Below the pieces are notes generated by a model that had not been told where the DNA came from, ran no database searches, and was given only the letters and a program-made list of their open reading frames with translations. From JBNRMR01 sp050942895 (GTDB taxonomy: Bacteria > Bacillota > Clostridia > Christensenellales > UBA1750), in the NCBI GenBank assembly GCA_050942895.1, contig JBMNOE010000006.1:1-64000 (forward strand): a DNA stretch of 64,000 nucleotides. Direction: 5' to 3'. A program made the position numbers and the translations under genes. Each line of letters begins with the position of its first letter. The first letter of the stretch is position 1. Shown in pieces: positions 40,604 to 49,778 of the stretch.

Positions 40604-43060
40604 TTAAACGCCCAGCTTGGCGCGGCGAAGCTGCTCGACCTTGGAGAAGTTCTCATCGCTGTCATCTATGCCCAGGGGCATTATCTTCTGATCGATAGCG
40701 TCGATTATCCAGCTAACCTGCGGGAAGAAAGCGTCCTCCAGCTCGTGCGCCGGGGTGATCCAGTTCTTGGCGCCCACCACAACCGGCGGTGCATCCAGAT
40801 GGTTGAATGAAAGCTCAGTCACATTCCGGGCAATCTCGCTCATGAAGCTGCCCCTTGAGCAAGCGTCGCCGACGATGACCAGCTTGCCGGTCTTTTCAAC
40901 GGACTTGCACACCAGCTCATAGTCAAAGGGCACTATGCTCCTGGCATCGATGACCTCCGCGCTGACGCCATGCTTTTCTGAAAGCTCGTCTGCGGCCTCC
41001 AACGCCCTGTAAAGAACTGAGCCGATTGAAAGTATAGTCACGTCGGTTCCTGCCCGCTTAATGTCAGGCTGGCCGATCTCAACCTCATAGTATTCCTTGG
41101 GAACGCCGCCCTTGTGGAACTGCTCGCCGATGTCGTAAATTCTCTGGCTCTCAAAGAAAACAACAGGGTCGGTTCCCCGAAGCGCCGCCGCCATAAGGCC
41201 CTTCGCGTCGTAGGGAGTGGCGGGGTAGACCACCTTAAGGCCGGGGATGTGGGCGCAGATGCTGGTCCAGTCCTGAGAGTGCTGTGCGCCGTATTTGCTG
41301 CCAACGGAAACCCTGAGCACCATGGGCATTTTCAAAACGCCTGCGCTCATCGCCTGCCATTTGGCCATCTGGTTGAAGACTTCATCACCCGCGCAACCCA
41401 GGAAATCGCAGTACATCAGCTCTGCAATGACCCTTCCGCCGCTGAGGGCATAGCCCACGGCGGTTCCGACGATGGCGGACTCGGATATGGGGGCGTTGAA
41501 GAAGCGGTGATAGGGCAGCGCTTCGGTAAGGCCGCGGTAAACTGCGAAGGCTCCGCCCCAGTCGCGGTTGTCCTCGCCGTATGCAACGAGGGTGGGATCC
41601 TTGTAGAAGCGGTCGATTATGGCCTCAAAAAGGCCATCGCGAAGCTGGTAGACCCTGTTCTTGCTGACGGGCTTGCCGTTTTCGTCATAGGCGAATCTTT
41701 CCTTGCGCTCGATGGCCTTTACCCTGGGGTTTTCCTCAAGAGGCATCAGCACTTCGGGGGTTCTGTCGTCAAACTTCTCAACAGCGCCGTTTGAGAACAT
41801 CAGCTTTTCAATTTCAACCGGATAGATCTTCGGGGAGACTTCGTCGTCTATGGCAAGGCGCATTATCTTTTCAACGGCGGCTGCGCAGTTATCAAGAATC
41901 GCATCGCATTCGCTTTCGGTGGCAACGCCCGCTAAAATCATCTGCGCCCTGTAGGTGATGAGAGGATCGTATTCCTGCCAGGCGGCAATCTCCTCTTTTG
42001 TGCGGTAGCTGGAGGAGTCCGAAGGGGAGTGGCCGGCAAAGCGGTATGTTAAAACGTCCAGGAAGACAGGGCCTTCGCCGGACAGGGCTATATCCTTCTT
42101 GCGGCGGGTTGCGTCGATAACCGCCAGGGGGTTGAAGCCGTCCACCCGCTCTGAGTGCATCTGGTTGCATGCAAAGCCCGCACCCAGCCTGGCGGCAAAC
42201 TCCTGAGCCATTGTCTCGCCGTTGGGCTGGCCGCCCATGCCGTATTGGTTGTTGAATATGTTGAAAATAATGGGCAGACCGCCGTTGTGGGACTCATCCC
42301 AAAGCTCGCGGAACTGGTCCATGCCGGCGAAATTCAGCGCCTCCAAAACGGGGCCGCGGGCCAAGGACGCATCGCCTATGTTGGCGATTACGATGCCCTT
42401 CTTGCGGTTGACCTTTTTGTAAAGGGCCGCGCCGGTGGCGATGGTGCCGCTGCCGCCGACAATGGCGTTGTTTGGGTATATTCCAAAGGGGGTGAAGAAG
42501 GCGTGCATGGAGCCGCCAAGACCCCTGTTAAAGCCGCTCTTGCGGGCGAAGATTTCCGCCATGGTACCGTAGAGGAGGAAATCCCTTGCCAGCTCCTTGA
42601 CTGTCTTTTGACCCTTGCCCTCAACCTTGGAGAGGACTTCGCCGCCAAAGAACTCTTTCATGATTTTAAGCAGCTCGTCATCCGAAAGCTTGGCGATGGC
42701 GCTCAGGCCCTTGGCGAGGATTTCCCCATGGCTTCTGTGGGATCCGAATATATAGTCGTCTATGGTCAGGGCAAAGGCCTGCCCAACTGCGGAGGCTTCC
42801 TGCCCCATTGAAAGATGCGCCGGGCCGGGGTGATTGTAGGGGATGCCCCTGTATTCGCCCATTGTCTTGATGAGGTTCAGCATGGTTTCAAACTCGCGGA
42901 TCAAGGCCATATCGGAATATATGCCCACCAGTTCCTCCTTGGTGAAATTATCCACCTCGTCGGAAACGGTCTTTTGGTATTCGTTCATTTTGATATCGGT
43001 GAATGTGATGCGTCCGGGCCGGCGCATCTGTACGGGATCAAGAAATTGTGATTGTGGCAT
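40604..43060 (-). CDS. 2-oxoacid dehydrogenase E1, alpha and beta subunits fused
   Basis: This 818-residue protein joins both E1 chains. The alpha part (about 40-440) has HRSHGE, GLGGSMHAF and the thiamine-diphosphate motif GDASLARG...FNNQ. The beta part (about 480-800) has GEDNRDWGGAFAVYRGL, ISESAIVGTAVGYALSG and the ending WITPAHELEDAFFP. It decarboxylates a 2-oxoacid and transfers the acyl group to E2. In most bacteria alpha and beta are separate genes; E1o and AceE are single-chain but have different sequences. The substrate (pyruvate, acetoin or branched chain) cannot be decided. AAAGGAG lies before ATG 43060. It is the last gene of the E2-E3-E1 operon. Confidence 0.88.
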   Translation of the reverse strand: MPQSQFLDPVQMRRPGRITFTDIKMNEYQKTVSDEVDNFTKEELVGIYSDMALIREFETMLNLIKTMGEYRGIPYNHPGPAHLSMGQEASAVGQAFALTIDDYIFGSHRSHGEILAKGLSAIAKLSDDELLKIMKEFFGGEVLSKVEGKGQKTVKELARDFLLYGTMAEIFARKSGFNRGLGGSMHAFFTPFGIYPNNAIVGGSGTIATGAALYKKVNRKKGIVIANIGDASLARGPVLEALNFAGMDQFRELWDESHNGGLPIIFNIFNNQYGMGGQPNGETMAQEFAARLGAGFACNQMHSERVDGFNPLAVIDATRRKKDIALSGEGPVFLDVLTYRFAGHSPSDSSSYRTKEEIAAWQEYDPLITYRAQMILAGVATESECDAILDNCAAAVEKIMRLAIDDEVSPKIYPVEIEKLMFSNGAVEKFDDRTPEVLMPLEENPRVKAIERKERFAYDENGKPVSKNRVYQLRDGLFEAIIDRFYKDPTLVAYGEDNRDWGGAFAVYRGLTEALPYHRFFNAPISESAIVGTAVGYALSGGRVIAELMYCDFLGCAGDEVFNQMAKWQAMSAGVLKMPMVLRVSVGSKYGAQHSQDWTSICAHIPGLKVVYPATPYDAKGLMAAALRGTDPVVFFESQRIYDIGEQFHKGGVPKEYYEVEIGQPDIKRAGTDVTILSIGSVLYRALEAADELSEKHGVSAEVIDARSIVPFDYELVCKSVEKTGKLVIVGDACSRGSFMSEIARNVTELSFNHLDAPPVVVGAKNWITPAHELEDAFFPQVSWIIDAIDQKIMPLGIDDSDENFSKVEQLRRAKLGV

Positions 43061-43128
43061 GGTGTGCTTTTCTCCTTTCGTCTGAGGGCAAGCCCCCAGT
43101 TTTCAGTGTGGTCTTATGTGCTTTAAAT

Positions 43129-44493
43129 TTATACTGTAAATATCGTTTCGCGGATTATCTCGGCCACGGTGGGGTGGGGGAATACGATTTCTTTTATATC
43201 ATCCACGCGAAGCTGCATTTCTATCATGGCCGCCGCGCCGTAGATTATCTCGGAGGAATATGTGCCCAGCATATGCACGCCGATCAATATGCTGTTCTTT
43301 TTGTCAACGATGACCTTGCAGATACCCTCGCCTGTGTTTTCAGCCACGAACCTGCCCGAATATGCCATGGGCAGCTTGGCTTCTATTGCGTCGATGCCTT
43401 CGCTCTTTGCGCTTTCAAGGGTGTGGCCCACACCCGCCACCTCAGGATGGGTGTATATGACAGCGGGGATGGCATCATAGCGCATTATGTCGCGCCTTCC
43501 CATTATGTTGTTGACCGCCACCTCCGCCTCGCGATAGGCAGTGTGGGCCAGCATGGACTTGCCGTTCACATCCCCCGCGGCATAAACGCCGGGGACATTG
43601 GTCATCATTCTTTCGTCCGTGACGACAGCGCCGCGCTCAACATAAACGCCAAGGCTTTCAAGGCCCGCCCCCTGGGTGTTTGCCCGCCTGCCGATCGAAA
43701 CTAGCACCTTGTCTGCGGTAACATCGCCCTTGTCGGAGGAAACCTTGCCGTTTTCTATGGCCGTCACCCTCGCGCCCAGCATGAATTCAACGCCCTGTTT
43801 TTTCATGTCCGCCAGCAGCATGGCGGAGACTTCGCTTTCGGTAAAGCCGGCGATATGATCCAGCATCTCGATTACGGTTACCTTAGAGCCGGCCGCGTTA
43901 TAGTAGGCAGCCATCTCCAGGCCGATTACGCCGCCGCCCACCACGGCCAGCCTTTCGGGAACTTCCTTAATGTCCAGAATTTCCCTGTTGGTCAGGGCAA
44001 AGCCGCTTTCAAGGCTCCCTTTCAGGCCCTGTATAGGCGGGAGGGATGGTGATGAACCAGTGGCGATAATGAGATTTTTGCCGTAGAACTTTTCGCCATT
44101 GGCCATAACGCAAAAGCCCTGTTCCGTTTTTCCTGAAATGATGCCCTCGCCGTCCACCACATTGACATTCGCGCCCTTCATCTGAAGCTTAACGCCCCCC
44201 ACCAGCTTCCTGACCACCTTGCTCTTGCGCTTTATGACGGCGCCATGGTCAAGCCTTATGTCGGAGGTGAAAACGCCGTATTCCTTGCCGTTCAGGGCAT
44301 TTTCATATATCTTCGCGCTGTTCAAAAGGGCTTTGGAGGGAATGCAGCCTTCGTTCAGGCAAACGCCGCCCAAAGAGCGCTTTTCAAACAGGCAGACCTT
44401 AAGCCCGTTGCTGCCGGCCCGCTCTGCCGCCACATAGCCCGCCGGGCCGCCGCCCAGAATCAAAATATCGAAACTGTTCATAATATCAGCCAT
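43129..44493 (-). CDS. lpdA: Dihydrolipoamide dehydrogenase (E3)
   Basis: This 454-residue flavoprotein has FAD motif LILGGGPAGYVAAERAG, the redox disulfide GGVCLNEGC (Cys45, Cys50), and NAD motif LAVVGGGVIGLEMAAYY. Near the C-terminus it has the catalytic His-Glu pair in FPHPTVAEII. It reoxidises the dihydrolipoyl group of E2 and makes NADH. AGGAGG lies five bases before ATG. It follows the E2 gene by nine bases. Confidence 0.95.
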   Translation of the reverse strand: MADIMNSFDILILGGGPAGYVAAERAGSNGLKVCLFEKRSLGGVCLNEGCIPSKALLNSAKIYENALNGKEYGVFTSDIRLDHGAVIKRKSKVVRKLVGGVKLQMKGANVNVVDGEGIISGKTEQGFCVMANGEKFYGKNLIIATGSSPSLPPIQGLKGSLESGFALTNREILDIKEVPERLAVVGGGVIGLEMAAYYNAAGSKVTVIEMLDHIAGFTESEVSAMLLADMKKQGVEFMLGARVTAIENGKVSSDKGDVTADKVLVSIGRRANTQGAGLESLGVYVERGAVVTDERMMTNVPGVYAAGDVNGKSMLAHTAYREAEVAVNNIMGRRDIMRYDAIPAVIYTHPEVAGVGHTLESAKSEGIDAIEAKLPMAYSGRFVAENTGEGICKVIVDKKNSILIGVHMLGTYSSEIIYGAAAMIEMQLRVDDIKEIVFPHPTVAEIIRETIFTV

Positions 44494-44502
44494 TTAAGCC
44501 TC

Positions 44503-45831
44503 CTATTTCGTCAGAAGCAGGGTGAAGTTTTCCAGCTTCTTTTTAAGATCGACCAAGAACAAAGTGGCCGGAGCGCCGTCGATAGCCCTGTGATCATATG
44601 TGAGGCAAAGGGGCATGGATTTATAGATCTCAAGGCCGTTTTTGCCCATGCGCACTTTGTCCACGGTGGTGCAAACGCCCAAAATTCCCGTCTGCGGGTA
44701 GTTTATGACGGGGGTGAAATGCTCCACTCCATATCCGCCCAGGTTCGTCACCGTGAAGGAGCCGCCTTGGAGCAGATCGGGGTTGATATTGCCGTTTTTC
44801 GCCGACGCCGCCAGATCCTTGACTGTCTTGCTGAGCTGGGAGAGGGACATCCTGTCGGCCTCGAAAACCGTCGGCACCAAAAGGCCCCTGGGTGTGTCCA
44901 CCGCAACGCCCAGGTTCACACTGGAGAACACCCGCAAAGTGGTATCGCCTATCATGTTGGCGTTGAGGGCCTCGTAGGCGGGGAGGGTCTTTGCCGCGGC
45001 GTATAGAACCATGTCGCCTATTGTGATGCCTGAAACATCCGGATCATCCGAGTTTTTGAACTTTGCCCTGAGGGCCAAAATCTCCGTCGCGTCAAAGGAG
45101 ACGGTGTGGGTGAGCTGCGCGCTGCTCTGAAGGGAAGTCATCATCGCCTTTGCGATGACCTTGCGCAGGTTGGAAAGGGGCTTGTCCACATATGCCGGGG
45201 GCGCGAACATGGACGCCACCGCGCTGGTAAGGGTCTGCAAAGCGACCTCCTGCACCTGGGGCTCCAGATCGGAAAGCTGCTTTCTTCCGCCAAGGCCGGT
45301 GCCCTGGTCTGCGCTGCCGCCCACAGCCCTTGTCGCGCTCTGCGAAAGGGCCAGCACATCCCGCTCGATTATACGGCCTTCCGCGCCTGAGGGACTGGCC
45401 AAAGAGGCATCAACCCCAAGCCTTGCGGCGGTGTTTCTTGCCCTGGGGGAAACGGCTGCACCTTCCGCGGCGGCGGGAGCTTTTTGAACGACCGGCGCTG
45501 TTGGCTGCGCTGCAGGGGCCGCTTCTTCTTCAGCTTCTTTTGCCTGTGCTGCGGCCGGTGATGTTTCGCCCAAAAGATGGGAGATATCCTCCCCCGGTTC
45601 GCCGATTATGCAGACATTGTCCAGGCAGGGCACGTCGTCGCCCTCCTGAGCCAGCATCTTCAAAAGCACGCCTGAGACCCTGGCTTCCTCCTCAAAGGAG
45701 GCCTTGTCCGTTTCATAGCTGAAAAGGACATCACCCACGGCCACCTGATCGCCTTCGTTTTTCATCCATTGTGTAATTATGCAGCTTTCAACCGATTGCC
45801 CTTGTTTGGGCATTATCACTACAGTTGCCAT
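44503..45831 (-). CDS. 2-oxoacid dehydrogenase E2, lipoyl acyltransferase
   Basis: This protein of about 442 residues has one N-terminal lipoyl domain with Lys43 in SYETDKASFEEEA, an Ala/Pro linker, and a peripheral subunit-binding domain (SPRARNTAARLGVD). The acyltransferase domain ends with LTYDHRAIDGAPATLFL, which holds the catalytic HxxxD. ATG 45831 is chosen because the lipoyl domain starts there (MATVVIMPKQGQSV); the longer frame to 45984 runs through the promoter. It is the first gene of the operon. Confidence 0.93.
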   Translation of the reverse strand: MATVVIMPKQGQSVESCIITQWMKNEGDQVAVGDVLFSYETDKASFEEEARVSGVLLKMLAQEGDDVPCLDNVCIIGEPGEDISHLLGETSPAAAQAKEAEEEAAPAAQPTAPVVQKAPAAAEGAAVSPRARNTAARLGVDASLASPSGAEGRIIERDVLALSQSATRAVGGSADQGTGLGGRKQLSDLEPQVQEVALQTLTSAVASMFAPPAYVDKPLSNLRKVIAKAMMTSLQSSAQLTHTVSFDATEILALRAKFKNSDDPDVSGITIGDMVLYAAAKTLPAYEALNANMIGDTTLRVFSSVNLGVAVDTPRGLLVPTVFEADRMSLSQLSKTVKDLAASAKNGNINPDLLQGGSFTVTNLGGYGVEHFTPVINYPQTGILGVCTTVDKVRMGKNGLEIYKSMPLCLTYDHRAIDGAPATLFLVDLKKKLENFTLLLTK

Positions 45832-45891
45832 GCCATAACCTGCCTTTCTGAACCCGCGCAAAGCGCAAATGCACTCTAATATTTCATAATA

Positions 45892-45919
45892 ATTATAACA
45901 AAATCCAAAAATAATGCAA
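45892..45919 (-). promoter_or_regulatory. Promoter of the 2-oxoacid dehydrogenase operon
   Basis: On the minus strand TTGCAT (45919-45914), 16 bases, TATAAT (45897-45892), about 60 bases before the E2 start. Confidence 0.55.
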
Positions 45920-46066
45920 TAGAAAAACAGCGCATAAGGCCTGCGGGCTTCAATATGGCGCTGCTTTTTCAAAGTATATGGCATATATTTTCGTTTGCGC
46001 TGTAATTATTGCATGTTTATATTATATTTCCTATGTGTGATGCCGGGCAGTTTATAACAGTTGAGC

Positions 46067-46930
46067 TTAATATTGCATCCAGATTTCCGACGGCAATATC
46101 CTGATATGGGCTCTGTCCATGGGGATCAGCTCGCCGTCCACATTCATATATTGGCCTTCGCGTTCGATTATGGCCTCTTTGCAGCGCAGGGTTTCCGCGT
46201 ATTTTATCGTCTTTACTTTGCCGCTTATGAACTTGGGCAGCAAGAGGGGGATTTTCCATCTTGGAACGGGATGGACTATCACCACGTCAAAAAGGCCGTC
46301 GTCCAGCTCCGCGTCCGGCGCCACTTTCATTCCGCCGCCAAAGCATTTGCCGTTGGCCACTGATATCATCATTATGGGAAGCCGTCTTTCAAGGCCGTCA
46401 ATGGTGAGCTTCACGTCTATATTTTTGTGGGTTATGATGGCAAGCAGCCCGCCTATAAGATATGGCAACAGCCCCCTCATCATCTTTTTAAACTTCAAAG
46501 TCCAGCGAAGGGAGTTCACATCGAAACCGGTGCCAACGATATTAACAAAGGAAAGATCATTTATCATGCCCAGGTCTACCCTTCGCGCAGTGCCGTCAAG
46601 CCCTGCCTGCAGGGCCTCGATTGGCCTGCCGGGCAGGTTCACGGCCTTTGATATGTCGTTGCCGGTGCCCGCGGGGATGATGCCCATAGGGACGCTGGAA
46701 CCCTTCATGCCCTCGGCCACCTCGCGCACGGTGCCGTCGCCCCCCAGTGCGAATACGCATTTTGCGCCATTGCTGACAGCCTGCGCAGCCAGTTCAGTGG
46801 CGTGGAAGGGCGCCTGGGTTTCCCCCACAATGAACTGAACCTTCTTTTCGTTTAAGTATGCCCGCACATTATCCAAAACGGCTGCGGCTGCGCCATGTCC
46901 GGCGGTCTTGTTTGCGACTATATATATCAT
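46067..46930 (-). CDS. Diacylglycerol kinase family lipid kinase
   Basis: This protein of about 287 residues has the catalytic-domain motifs IVANKTAGHG and CVFALGGDGTVREVAEG (GGDGT near residue 65), and PAGTGNDISKAV. DagK/YegS-like kinases phosphorylate diacylglycerol or related lipids at the membrane. The C-terminal beta domain ends VDGELIPMDRAHIRILP. ATG 46930 is chosen because GGAGG lies ten bases upstream and the domain begins MIYIVANK. It is monocistronic and divergent from mscL. Confidence 0.9.
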   Translation of the reverse strand: MIYIVANKTAGHGAAAAVLDNVRAYLNEKKVQFIVGETQAPFHATELAAQAVSNGAKCVFALGGDGTVREVAEGMKGSSVPMGIIPAGTGNDISKAVNLPGRPIEALQAGLDGTARRVDLGMINDLSFVNIVGTGFDVNSLRWTLKFKKMMRGLLPYLIGGLLAIITHKNIDVKLTIDGLERRLPIMMISVANGKCFGGGMKVAPDAELDDGLFDVVIVHPVPRWKIPLLLPKFISGKVKTIKYAETLRCKEAIIEREGQYMNVDGELIPMDRAHIRILPSEIWMQY

Positions 46931-47080
46931 CTGTGAGAATCCTCCAATAGTGAGTATTATATCAAATGCAAAGGGCGGTGTACATATATTATGTCGAACA
47001 ATATTTAATTTCAAATTTTTTTATAATATTAGGATATATGAAGGTTTATGAGATATAATCATAAAATATGATAATTATTA

Positions 47081-47109
47081 TTGACAGGAAATGAAACTGT
47101 ATATACAAT
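47081..47109 (+). promoter_or_regulatory. Sigma-A promoter of mscL
   Basis: TTGACA (47081-47086), 17 bases, TACAAT (47104-47109). It leaves an AT-rich leader of about 120 bases before ATG 47236. The remainder of the 305-base gap between dagK-like gene and mscL is AT-rich and shows no gene. Confidence 0.65.
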
Positions 47110-47235
47110 CAAAATATTATGACATGTCTTCGTAAGGGGCCGCCTTATAGCTGCTTGAAAACAGCGGCTTAGAAGCATATTAATTGAGCAAAAAATAAGC
47201 AAACAATATTATAATAATGAAAAGAAGGGGACTGT

Positions 47236-47751
47236 ATGGCAAAGAAAAAGTTTTCTGAGAGAATGAAGGGCTTCAAGGACGGCTTCATCAGTTTTGCGAC
47301 CAGAGGAAACATGATAGACCTTGCGGTCGGCATGATTATCGGCAGCGCTTTCACGGCAATCGTGAATTCTCTTGTGAATGATCTGCTGATGCCTTTGCTT
47401 AGCCCGCTCACCGGCAAGCTGGACTTTTCAAACCTGTTCGTGGCGATGGACGGCAACGATTATGCCACCCTTACCGAGGCCACCGAAGCGGGAGTGGCGC
47501 TGCTTAAGTATGGAAACTTCATCACCCTCACCATCAACTTTCTGATCATCGCGCTGAGCATTTTCATAATAATCAGTTGGATAGGCAAAATCAGAGAAAG
47601 GGCGGAGGCTCACGAAAAGAAGAAAAAGGCGCAGGAGGCTCCCTCCGAGGAAGCCGCCCCAACCACCAAAACATGCCCCTACTGCATAACGGAGATCGCC
47701 ATAGAGGCCACCAGATGCCCCAACTGCACCTCCGTGCTGGACGAAGCATAG
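47236..47751 (+). CDS. mscL: Large-conductance mechanosensitive channel with C-terminal zinc ribbon
   Basis: This 171-residue protein has the MscL pattern: an amphipathic N-terminus (FKDGFISFATRGNMIDLAVG), TM1 (VGMIIGSAFTAIVNSLVNDL), a periplasmic loop, TM2 (FITLTINFLIIALSIFIIIS) and a charged cytoplasmic helix. It opens on hypo-osmotic shock. Typical MscL has about 135 residues. Here about 30 more form a zinc ribbon CPYC-(10)-CPNC (Cys147, 150, 161, 164). GAAGGGGA precedes ATG, and a clean terminator follows. Confidence 0.93.
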   Translation: MAKKKFSERMKGFKDGFISFATRGNMIDLAVGMIIGSAFTAIVNSLVNDLLMPLLSPLTGKLDFSNLFVAMDGNDYATLTEATEAGVALLKYGNFITLTINFLIIALSIFIIISWIGKIRERAEAHEKKKKAQEAPSEEAAPTTKTCPYCITEIAIEATRCPNCTSVLDEA

Positions 47752-47765
47752 CAATTTTAAATAGC

Positions 47766-47795
47766 AAGAGGACGGTACAGCCGTCCTCTTTGTTC
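47766..47795 (+). terminator. Terminator of mscL
   Basis: AAGAGGACGG (47766-47775) pairs perfectly with CCGTCCTCTT (47781-47790), followed by TGTT. After it (47803-47832) the octamer-like AAAAAACT is repeated three times. Confidence 0.75.
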
Positions 47796-47835
47796 ATTTA
47801 GTTAAAAACTAAAAAACTAAAAAACTAAAATAAAA

Positions 47836-48216
47836 TTAAAGTTCTTTTACCCACAGGCCGTGGAGATTGCAGTAGGCGAAAACGGCCTTTGCGCTGTCGT
47901 CCGCCAGGGCGAAATTTAGCTCCGGCTCCATGCCGGGCTTAAGGGCCTTGCGCTGGCCGCCGCTTTCGGTCTGCACATATACCCACTCGATGTAATGCAC
48001 TTTTTCCATGGGATGGGGCGCCGAGCCGATCTTCACCTTCACGGAGCTTCCGTCAACGGTGACTTCAGGAACATGCTTTTCCTGGCTGGCATCAACGCTG
48101 TTGGCCTTAAGGGGGGTCATCTCCTCGCCGCAGCACATCATGGGAATGCCCGCGTCAAATATCATGCCGATGATATTGCCGCACACCTCGCATCTTAAAA
48201 ACCTGTTGCTGATCAT
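47836..48216 (-). CDS. dfx: Desulfoferrodoxin (superoxide reductase)
   Basis: This 126-residue protein has the N-terminal desulforedoxin iron site CEVC...CC (Cys9, 12, 28, 29). The C-terminal superoxide-reductase site has EKHVPEV, HPMEKVHYIEWVYV and CNLHGLW, supplying the histidines and cysteine of the catalytic iron. It reduces superoxide to peroxide without oxygen release, which marks an anaerobe; the peroxiredoxin at 18040 could remove the peroxide. ATG 48216 has GGAGG eight bases upstream; TTG 48222 is less likely. Confidence 0.93.
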   Translation of the reverse strand: MISNRFLRCEVCGNIIGMIFDAGIPMMCCGEEMTPLKANSVDASQEKHVPEVTVDGSSVKVKIGSAPHPMEKVHYIEWVYVQTESGGQRKALKPGMEPELNFALADDSAKAVFAYCNLHGLWVKEL

Positions 48217-48452
48217 ATCCAATTCCTCCTAGTTTATATTTTATATTTATACATTAGTATATATTAGTATATATTTCATTTTTATTATGCGGATATTCAT
48301 ATGATTTTGTGAAATGAGCTTGATGTTTCTTATGGATAATATACTATTTTTTTGAAAAACAATCAAGTGCTTCTGAATTGTTCTTACCGAAAGCTCGGCC
48401 GGGGCTTCCCTTGTCAATCCCCGCATAGGCTGTACTTGACCGCCGTTTTTGT

Positions 48453-48481
48453 TTGAAAGGGGCAACTAACTGTGTTATAAT
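48453..48481 (+). promoter_or_regulatory. Sigma-A promoter of the phosphoglycerate mutase gene
   Basis: TTGAAA (48453-48458), 17 bases, TATAAT (48476-48481), 50 bases before ATG 48531. The remaining 236 bases back to the desulfoferrodoxin gene are AT-rich near 48230-48290 (TATATTAGTA repeated) and hold no gene. Confidence 0.7.
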
Positions 48482-48530
48482 CGGGAAAAGTTTGTTTGCC
48501 CGCGGCGCTCGCAGGGCGGAAAGGCGACAC

Positions 48531-49754
48531 ATGAAATATATAGTCGTAATCGGCGATGGCTGCGCCGATCTTCCGATAGAAAACCTTGGAAATAAAACCC
48601 CCCTTGAATATGCCGAAACGCCCTGGCTGGACCGGCTCTCAAGCCGGGGCGAAATTGGACTGGTTGAGACTGTGCCTAAGGGTGTTCCCGCAGGAAGCGA
48701 CACCGCAATTCTCTCCATTTTTGGCAACGATCCCAGGGTATGCTACACAGGGCGCTCGCCCTTGGAGGCGGCGGGCTGCGGAATGAAGCTGAATGCCGAT
48801 GAAATTTCCTTCAGGACCAATGTGGTTTCTTTGGGCAGTGAGGAAGCCTTTGCTGACAAGATAATATACTCTCACAGCGGCGGGAGCATCCCCGGGGATG
48901 ATTCAATCTCCCTGATGCAGGCCTGCATGGCTGATGAAAAGTTCATGGGGATTGCAGGAAGGCTAAACATGCGCTTTCATCTGACCCATTCCTTCAGGCA
49001 TATAACAGCCATCAGCGGGGTGGACTTCGTGCCAGAGCAAAAGCCCCCCCACGATCTTCTGGGCAAAGCCATCGGTGGCTACAGGGGGGAGGACGCGGTT
49101 TCAAGGACTCTTACCGAGCTGATGGAAAGAGCCTTTGAGATAATGGATCCCCACCCGATAAATGCCCGCAGGAGAAGCGAAGGCCTTCTGCCTGCCAACT
49201 GCATATGGAGCTGGGGCGAGGGCAGGGCATTGCTTTTGGACAACTTCGCAGAAAAATACGGCAAGACGGCGAAGGTCATAAGCGCGGTGCCGCTGGTGAA
49301 GGGGATCGGCGCGCTGATGGGCGTCGATTCCATAGATGTTCCCGGCGCTACAGGCGAGCTGGACACCGACTATGAGGGAAAGGCTGACGCAGCCATAAGC
49401 GCTCTTTTGGGCGGGGATGACATGGCCGTGGTCCACATCGAAGCGCCGGACGAGTGCTCCCACGCGGGGGACATGGAGGGCAAGCTGAAGGCCATAGAAA
49501 ACATCGACAGCAAAGTTATGGGAAGAATTGTCAATCGGCTTCGGGGGAAATGCGATTTTCGCATACTCTATCTTTCCGACCACCCCACATTGCTTTCCAC
49601 CCGTACCCATGACGGCGCGCCGGTGCCGTACCTGATTTATGACAGCAGGGAGCTTTCAACGAGCGGCCTTGACTTCGGCGAGACCAATGCCGCAAAGGGC
49701 AGCTACATCGCCGACGGAACAGAGCTGATGAGCCGTTTGTTTGAGCAAAACTGA
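48531..49754 (+). CDS. apgM: Cofactor-independent phosphoglycerate mutase (archaeal-type ApgM)
   Basis: This 407-residue protein of the alkaline phosphatase superfamily begins YIVVIGDGCADLPIENLG. It has the nucleophile region GVPAGSDTAILSIFGNDP and late metal ligands in VVHIEAPDECSHAGD and LYLSDHPTLLSTRTHD. It interconverts 2- and 3-phosphoglycerate. ATG 48531 has GGAAAGG upstream. Adenine deaminase follows after 24 bases, so the two may be cotranscribed. Confidence 0.9.
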   Translation: MKYIVVIGDGCADLPIENLGNKTPLEYAETPWLDRLSSRGEIGLVETVPKGVPAGSDTAILSIFGNDPRVCYTGRSPLEAAGCGMKLNADEISFRTNVVSLGSEEAFADKIIYSHSGGSIPGDDSISLMQACMADEKFMGIAGRLNMRFHLTHSFRHITAISGVDFVPEQKPPHDLLGKAIGGYRGEDAVSRTLTELMERAFEIMDPHPINARRRSEGLLPANCIWSWGEGRALLLDNFAEKYGKTAKVISAVPLVKGIGALMGVDSIDVPGATGELDTDYEGKADAAISALLGGDDMAVVHIEAPDECSHAGDMEGKLKAIENIDSKVMGRIVNRLRGKCDFRILYLSDHPTLLSTRTHDGAPVPYLIYDSRELSTSGLDFGETNAAKGSYIADGTELMSRLFEQN

Positions 49755-49778
49755 GCAAAGCAAATAAGGGAAAAAGAG

